Source: an uncultured bacterium
GTDB lineage: Bacteria > Bacillota > Clostridia > Lachnospirales > Lachnospiraceae
NCBI GenBank assembly: GCA_945871045.1
Contig: CAMBUC010000063.1
Span: 1 to 9,491, forward strand
Length of the DNA stretch: 9,491 nt
Direction of reading: 5' to 3'
Notes under the pieces: generated by a model
The model's input: the letters and a program-made list of their open reading frames with translations, nothing else
Database searches by the model: none
Told to the model about the DNA's origin: nothing
Program-made: the position numbers and the translations under genes
Shown here: piece by piece, positions 6,237 to 9,491 of the stretch
Position numbering within the stretch: position 1 is the stretch's first letter
Layout of the letters: the number at the start of each line of letters is the position of its first letter

Positions 6237-6788
6237 ATGGCAAAGAATGATGCATGGATAGTGGAAGGGTTTTCTTTTGATGATGAAGATCTTTATAAGG
6301 AAGCGAAAAAGGAAGCGGACGGTGTTCGTTATATGAGGTCCCATGTGGATCTGCAGTATCCGGATCGGGTGCTGGCGATCTATCAGCGGATGGTCACACA
6401 GAAAATGTTTCAGACGCAGGTGGGGTATGCGTATTTGCATGAATTGCAGGACTACCTATATACGATGCCGCAGGTAAAAAATGATCAGATTCCGCCGATT
6501 CCGGTGCGCTTTCAGGTGAAGGTCGTAGACGCGGCGGGCACCACCAACGCGCTGCGGGAGGAAAGCAATCAGCACCGGCGTGCCTTCCGGTGGTCGCTGG
6601 CGGTGAATTTTCTGGCGGTGGCGGTGATTCTTGTCATGTTTGCGATCGCATATAGCAGTAACAGTATAACAGTACTAAACTATGAAAATAAACTGCAGGA
6701 TAAGTATGCATCCTGGGAACAGGAACTGAAGGAACGGGAGGCTGTCATTCTGCAGAAAGAGAGGTTGTTAAATGGAGACGACGATTAA
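6237..6788 (+). CDS. Single-pass membrane protein of unknown function
   Basis: I do not recognise this 183-residue protein. It opens with an acidic segment (FSFDDEDLYKEAKKEAD, 12-28), followed by a helical region with several Tyr and Gln (about 33-76) and a Pro-rich patch (IPPIPVRF, 85-92). One membrane span lies at about 119-139. It is preceded by basic residues (HRRAFRW), which predict N-in/C-out topology. The C-terminal 45 residues are highly charged and probably a coiled coil (about 148-177), ending in DDD. No signal peptide or catalytic motif is seen. Its last 17 bases overlap the response regulator gene, so the two are co-transcribed and probably translationally coupled. That suggests an accessory role in the same signalling system, for example modulating the sensor, which is inference. 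The ribosome-binding site is weak (GAGTGGG, 6224-6230), but the frame and coupling support the gene. Confidence 0.8.
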   Translation: MAKNDAWIVEGFSFDDEDLYKEAKKEADGVRYMRSHVDLQYPDRVLAIYQRMVTQKMFQTQVGYAYLHELQDYLYTMPQVKNDQIPPIPVRFQVKVVDAAGTTNALREESNQHRRAFRWSLAVNFLAVAVILVMFAIAYSSNSITVLNYENKLQDKYASWEQELKEREAVILQKERLLNGDDD

Positions 6789-7458
6789 GATTCTGGTGGT
6801 AGATGATGAAAGCCGCATGCGCAAACTGGTGCGCGACTTTTTGGTAAAAAAAGGATATGAAGTGTTGGAGGCGGCTGACGGGGAGGAAGCGCTGGATCTG
6901 TTTTATGCAGATAAAGACATTTCTCTTATCATATTAGATGTCATGATGCCAAAGATCAACGGGTTTGAAGTGTGCAAGGAGATCCGTGAGCATTCCAAAG
7001 TGCCGATCATCATGCTGACAGCAAAAAGTGCGGAGAGTGATGAGTTAAATGGTTTTGAACTGGGTGTGGATGAATATATATCAAAACCCTTCAGCCCCAA
7101 GATCCTTGTGGCCCGCGTGGAAGCCATCCTTCGAAGAACGAACCGGCTGGAGGAAGATCAGGTATTGTCTGCGGGACCCATCCGCGTGGACCGTGCAGCC
7201 CATATCGTCACGATCGCCGGTGAGCAGGTGGAACTGAGTTATAAAGAATTTGAATTACTGACCTATTTTATGGAAAATAAAGGTCTTGCCTTATCCCGTG
7301 AAAAGATATTAAACAGTGTTTGGAATTATGATTATTTCGGGGATGCACGAACGATCGATACACATGTCAAAAAATTGCGCAGTAAGATGGGAGACTATGG
7401 TGACTGCATCAAAACCATCTGGGGCATGGGATACAAATTTGAGGTAACTGATTCTTGA
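6772..7458 (+). CDS. OmpR/PhoB-family response regulator
   Basis: A 228-residue cytoplasmic transcription regulator, normal length for the family. The receiver domain (about 5-120) has every key residue: the acidic pair D11/D12, phosphorylation site D56 (IILDVMMP), switch T83 (IIMLTA) and K105 (ISKPF). The C-terminal winged helix (about 131-225) has the usual ELSYKEFELLTYF, followed by LSREKILNSVWNYDYFGDARTIDTHV in the recognition region and the closing GMGYKFE. Phosphorylation by the neighbouring sensor kinase should promote dimerisation and binding to direct-repeat operators. The ATG at 6772 overlaps the previous gene by 17 bases and has AGAGAGG (6758-6764) at 7 bases. Because the adjacent kinase is interrupted, the regulator may lack its normal signal. 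The regulated genes are unknown; the phased repeats upstream of its own operon are a candidate site. Confidence 0.97.
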   Translation: METTIKILVVDDESRMRKLVRDFLVKKGYEVLEAADGEEALDLFYADKDISLIILDVMMPKINGFEVCKEIREHSKVPIIMLTAKSAESDELNGFELGVDEYISKPFSPKILVARVEAILRRTNRLEEDQVLSAGPIRVDRAAHIVTIAGEQVELSYKEFELLTYFMENKGLALSREKILNSVWNYDYFGDARTIDTHVKKLRSKMGDYGDCIKTIWGMGYKFEVTDS

Positions 7459-7466
7459 TGCGTTTT

Positions 7467-7474
7467 AGGAGAGG
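7467..7474 (+). promoter_or_regulatory. Ribosome-binding site deciding the sensor-kinase start at 7479
   Basis: AGGAGAGG lies 4-7 bases before ATG 7479. The in-frame upstream candidates TTG 7455 and ATG 7458 overlap the regulator stop and have no comparable site, so 7479 is the preferred start. Confidence 0.7.
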
Positions 7475-7478
7475 TGAC

Positions 7479-8978
7479 ATGCGACACCAACGTTCGATTA
7501 CAACACAGATCTATTTAGTGATCATTGGACTGATTTCCGGCACAGTTTTACTGTGCTGGTTTTTGAATACTACTTTTTTGGAGAGTTACTACAGTAAATT
7601 AAAGTCTACACAGCTGGTCAATTGTTATGTAACTATTAATTCGGCGGCGTAGCGGGGGGAACTGACAGATGCCGATATGGATGTCCAACTGGACCGTTTG
7701 TGCGATAATTCTAATATCGAATTACTGATCATCGCATCGGATGGCACGGTGATCCGTTCCACGTCCAATGACAGTATCAACATGATCAACCGATTTATGG
7801 ATGTGCTTTTTGGGGCAGCCGGCGATAAAGACCGCCATGAAGTAGTGAGTACCGATAACTATTCGGTGCTGCTTGTGACAGACCGCCGGATGTCCTCGGA
7901 ATATATGGTATTGTGGGGCACATTGGATGATGGAAATCTGATCATGATGCGCACAGCGCTGGAAAGTATCCGGGAAAGTGTCAGCATTGCAAACCGGTTT
8001 TTGGCCTATATTGGTATTTCAGGTATTCTGATCAGTGCCGTGATCGTGATTCTGGTTACCCAACGGATCACCCGGCCGATCCGACAACTCACTGATATTT
8101 CCAGACAGATGACCGAACTGGATTTTACCGCAAAGTATGAAGAGGGAGGCAGCATTCAGGAGATCGAGCAGTTGGGCCGGCATATGAATCAGTTATCCGA
8201 GACACTGGAGCGGGCCATCGGAGAACTGAAAACAGCAAATAATGAACTCAAAAGCGATATTGAGAAAAAAGAGCAGATCGATGAGATGAGAAAAGAGTTT
8301 CTCTCCAACGTATCCCATGAACTAAAGACGCCCTTGGCACTCATTCAGGGGTATGCGGAGGGATTGCAGGAATGCATTAATGACGATGCGGAAAGCCGGG
8401 ATTTTTACTGTGAAGTGATCATGGATGAGGCCGGTAAAATGAATCAGATGGTACAAAAACTACTCACATTAAATCATCTGGAATTTGGGACGGATGCGTT
8501 GACCATTGAACGGTTTGACGTTACGGAACTGATCGGAGGAGTCGTTGAAAATGCTTCCCTGCTCCTGCAGCAAAACGGCATCAACCTGACCTTTGAGGAG
8601 GAACCGGTATTCGTGTGGGGGGATGAGTTTCAGATTGAAGAGGTAGTTACCAACTATCTGAGCAATGCGATCCACTATGCGGCCGGTGAAAAACAGATCC
8701 GGATCTATTATACGGATCAGGATGAGGCCCTTCGCATTCATGTATTTAATACCGGAAGCAATATTCCCGAGGAAGATATCGATAAGATATGGGATAAGTT
8801 TTACAAGGTTGATAAAGCGCGTACGAGGGAGTACGGCGGCAGCGGTATCGGTCTTTCCATTGTGCGGGCGATCATGGAGTCCCATCACAGAGCGTGTGGG
8901 GTTTTCAACCGGTCAGACGGAGTGGACTTCTGGATGGAATTGGATAAAAATGTAGTTGCACGAAGCGACAAACAATGA
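7479..8978 (+). pseudogene. Sensor histidine kinase interrupted by an in-frame TAG
   Basis: One reading frame of 500 codons, broken only by a TAG at 7650-7652 (codon 58). Before the stop are 57 residues: a short basic start, TM1 (about 11-29) and the beginning of the extracellular sensor, ending TINSAA. After it the same frame continues RGELTDADMDVQLDRL and runs to a normal kinase end, so no insertion or deletion is needed; one base change (for example from CAG, AAG, GAG or TGG) explains it. The whole would be a standard membrane sensor kinase: TM1, extracellular sensor of roughly 140 residues, TM2 (about 173-194), HAMP, HisKA with H280 and HATPase_c. It lies 20 bases after the response regulator and is surely its partner. 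Loss of TM1 should prevent normal sensing. Sequencing error or readthrough cannot be excluded. Confidence 0.82.
7677..8978 (+). CDS. Sensor histidine kinase, C-terminal open part (TM2-HAMP-HisKA-HATPase)
   Basis: The 433-residue stretch left open after the internal TAG, starting at its first ATG. It holds most of the sensor segment (1-105), a membrane span (about 107-128), HAMP (about 129-182), a HisKA H-box EFLSNVSHELKTPLALIQGY with H214, the N-box NYLSNAIHY with N330, a G1-like VFNTGSNIPEEDI with the F-box IWDKFYK, and the G2 box GGSGIGLSIVRAIM (387-400). All catalytic motifs look intact, in contrast to the hybrid kinase-like protein upstream. No good ribosome-binding site precedes ATG 7677: the G-rich run at 7654-7660 is 16 bases away. 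Independent translation is therefore doubtful, and a product made this way would lack the first membrane span. Best read as the second half of the interrupted kinase gene. Confidence 0.6.
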   Translation: MDVQLDRLCDNSNIELLIIASDGTVIRSTSNDSINMINRFMDVLFGAAGDKDRHEVVSTDNYSVLLVTDRRMSSEYMVLWGTLDDGNLIMMRTALESIRESVSIANRFLAYIGISGILISAVIVILVTQRITRPIRQLTDISRQMTELDFTAKYEEGGSIQEIEQLGRHMNQLSETLERAIGELKTANNELKSDIEKKEQIDEMRKEFLSNVSHELKTPLALIQGYAEGLQECINDDAESRDFYCEVIMDEAGKMNQMVQKLLTLNHLEFGTDALTIERFDVTELIGGVVENASLLLQQNGINLTFEEEPVFVWGDEFQIEEVVTNYLSNAIHYAAGEKQIRIYYTDQDEALRIHVFNTGSNIPEEDIDKIWDKFYKVDKARTREYGGSGIGLSIVRAIMESHHRACGVFNRSDGVDFWMELDKNVVARSDKQ

Positions 8979-9054
8979 TAACATAAAATTGTCTGAAAGC
9001 GGTGAAAACAATTGCTTTTCAATCCGTAAAAAATGGTTTTTGGAAGGGGCTTTT

Positions 9055-9491
9055 ATGAGAGACCTGAGAATGAAAAAAAGTCTCCTGAGTGCAGTGCTTC
9101 TGGCAGGGGCGCTGACGCTTGGCGGATGCGGCGAAGAACCTTACGAGCTGCAGGATAATGAACGTGATATCATTGTAAATTACGCAGCGCATATCGTTGC
9201 AAAATATAATGTAAAGCAACCGGAAGGATATCGTTACGTGTTTGTCCGGGAAGAGGATGAAGAAGAAACCGGGCAGCCGCAGGATACACAGCCGGAGAAA
9301 ACAGAGGAGAGCGGACAGCAGTCTGAGGAACAGTCTCCGTCGGACAATAAGGAAACGAATGACGGATCGGAAAATGCTTCTGATCAAAAAACATCCGAAT
9401 CGGTGACACTGAGTGATGCTCTTGGCTTAAAGGGAATTCAGGCAGTTTATACAGGCGCTGAACTGACCGGACAGTACCAGTCGATCATCCC
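9055..9491 (+). CDS. Lipoprotein of unknown function, partial (runs off the window)
   Basis: The frame is open from ATG 9055 to the window end: 145 codons with no stop. The N-terminus is a lipoprotein signal: basic MRDLRMKK, a hydrophobic stretch LLSAVLLAGALTL and the lipobox LGGC, with C25 as the predicted lipidated residue. The mature protein would be anchored to the outer face of the membrane. Residues 26-65 form a short ordered start (YELQDNERDIIVNYAAHIVAKYN), then comes a low-complexity linker rich in E, Q, S, D and T (about 66-118), then a second ordered segment beginning SVTLSDALGLKGIQ. GGAAGGGG (9042-9049) stands 5 bases before the ATG; ATG 9070 is an in-frame alternative. It lies 76 bases after the kinase with no terminator between, so it probably belongs to the same operon. 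Its function cannot be told from the visible part. Confidence 0.85.
   Translation, partial: MRDLRMKKSLLSAVLLAGALTLGGCGEEPYELQDNERDIIVNYAAHIVAKYNVKQPEGYRYVFVREEDEEETGQPQDTQPEKTEESGQQSEEQSPSDNKETNDGSENASDQKTSESVTLSDALGLKGIQAVYTGAELTGQYQSII

Noticed and set aside
6043..6440. Minus-strand ORFs of 70 and 102 codons across the divergent region
   Set aside because: They cross the promoter region and the start of the unknown membrane protein, and their composition is that of translated AT-rich noncoding DNA.
7650..7660. Frameshift at the run of six G bases as the cause of the kinase break
   Set aside because: The frame is identical on both sides of the TAG, so an insertion or deletion in the G run would not restore the protein; a base substitution is needed.
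8469..8888. Minus-strand 139-codon ORF
   Set aside because: It lies entirely opposite the conserved kinase catalytic domain and its translation resembles no protein family I know.
8979..9054. Terminator or promoter between the sensor kinase and the lipoprotein
   Set aside because: Only a weak 6-bp stem (TGAAAA 9003-9008 with TTTTCA 9016-9021) without a T run is seen, and no credible -35/-10 pair.
9019..9409. Two minus-strand ORFs (122 and 79 codons) at the window end
   Set aside because: They lie antisense to a lipoprotein frame with a clear signal peptide, lipobox and ribosome-binding site. Their translations are Arg/Leu/Phe-rich with no recognisable motif.

Overview
The window looks like the chromosome of a low-to-mid GC Gram-positive bacterium of the Clostridia, most likely the Lachnospiraceae. 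This rests on strong AGGAGG-type ribosome-binding sites, sigma-A-like promoters, very AT-rich spacers, a lipobox lipoprotein, an FtsL/DivIC-like protein and the style of the SmpB and sensor-kinase sequences. The assignment is by general resemblance; no search was run. I see no rRNA, tRNA, CRISPR array, insertion sequence or phage gene.

Layout. (1) 5-478: smpB (trans-translation), closed by a clear hairpin terminator at 537-576. (2) 577-849: a very AT-rich spacer with no cytosine on the + strand for 174 bases (630-803), ending in a near-consensus promoter. (3) 850-1720: an overlapping gene pair, a MerR/excisionase-type DNA-binding protein and a single-pass, coiled-coil FtsL/DivIC-like protein, closed by a 16-bp terminator hairpin. 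(4) 1927-4098: a monocistronic 7TM-PAS-kinase-receiver protein in which the phospho-accepting histidine and the ATP-binding motifs are degenerate, so it is a probable pseudo-hybrid histidine kinase. (5) 4164-5996, minus strand: a methyl-accepting chemotaxis protein, convergent with the kinase-like gene and sharing a 23-bp bidirectional terminator with it. (6) 5997-6236: a divergent regulatory region with candidate promoters in both directions and three direct repeats at an exact 20-bp period. (7) 6237 to the window end: a probable operon of a small single-pass membrane protein of unknown function, an OmpR-family response regulator, its sensor kinase and a lipoprotein cut by the window edge.

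The sensor kinase of the last operon carries an in-frame TAG at 7650-7652. The reading frame is otherwise open from 7479 to 8978, and both halves match one normal sensor kinase. It is therefore either a recent nonsense pseudogene, a sequencing error, or less likely a readthrough site. Its response regulator looks intact.

Functionally the window is dominated by signal transduction: a transmembrane kinase-like scaffold, a chemoreceptor and a two-component operon. The most unusual items are the catalytically degenerate hybrid kinase, the interrupted sensor kinase beside an intact regulator, and the phased repeats in the divergent control region.
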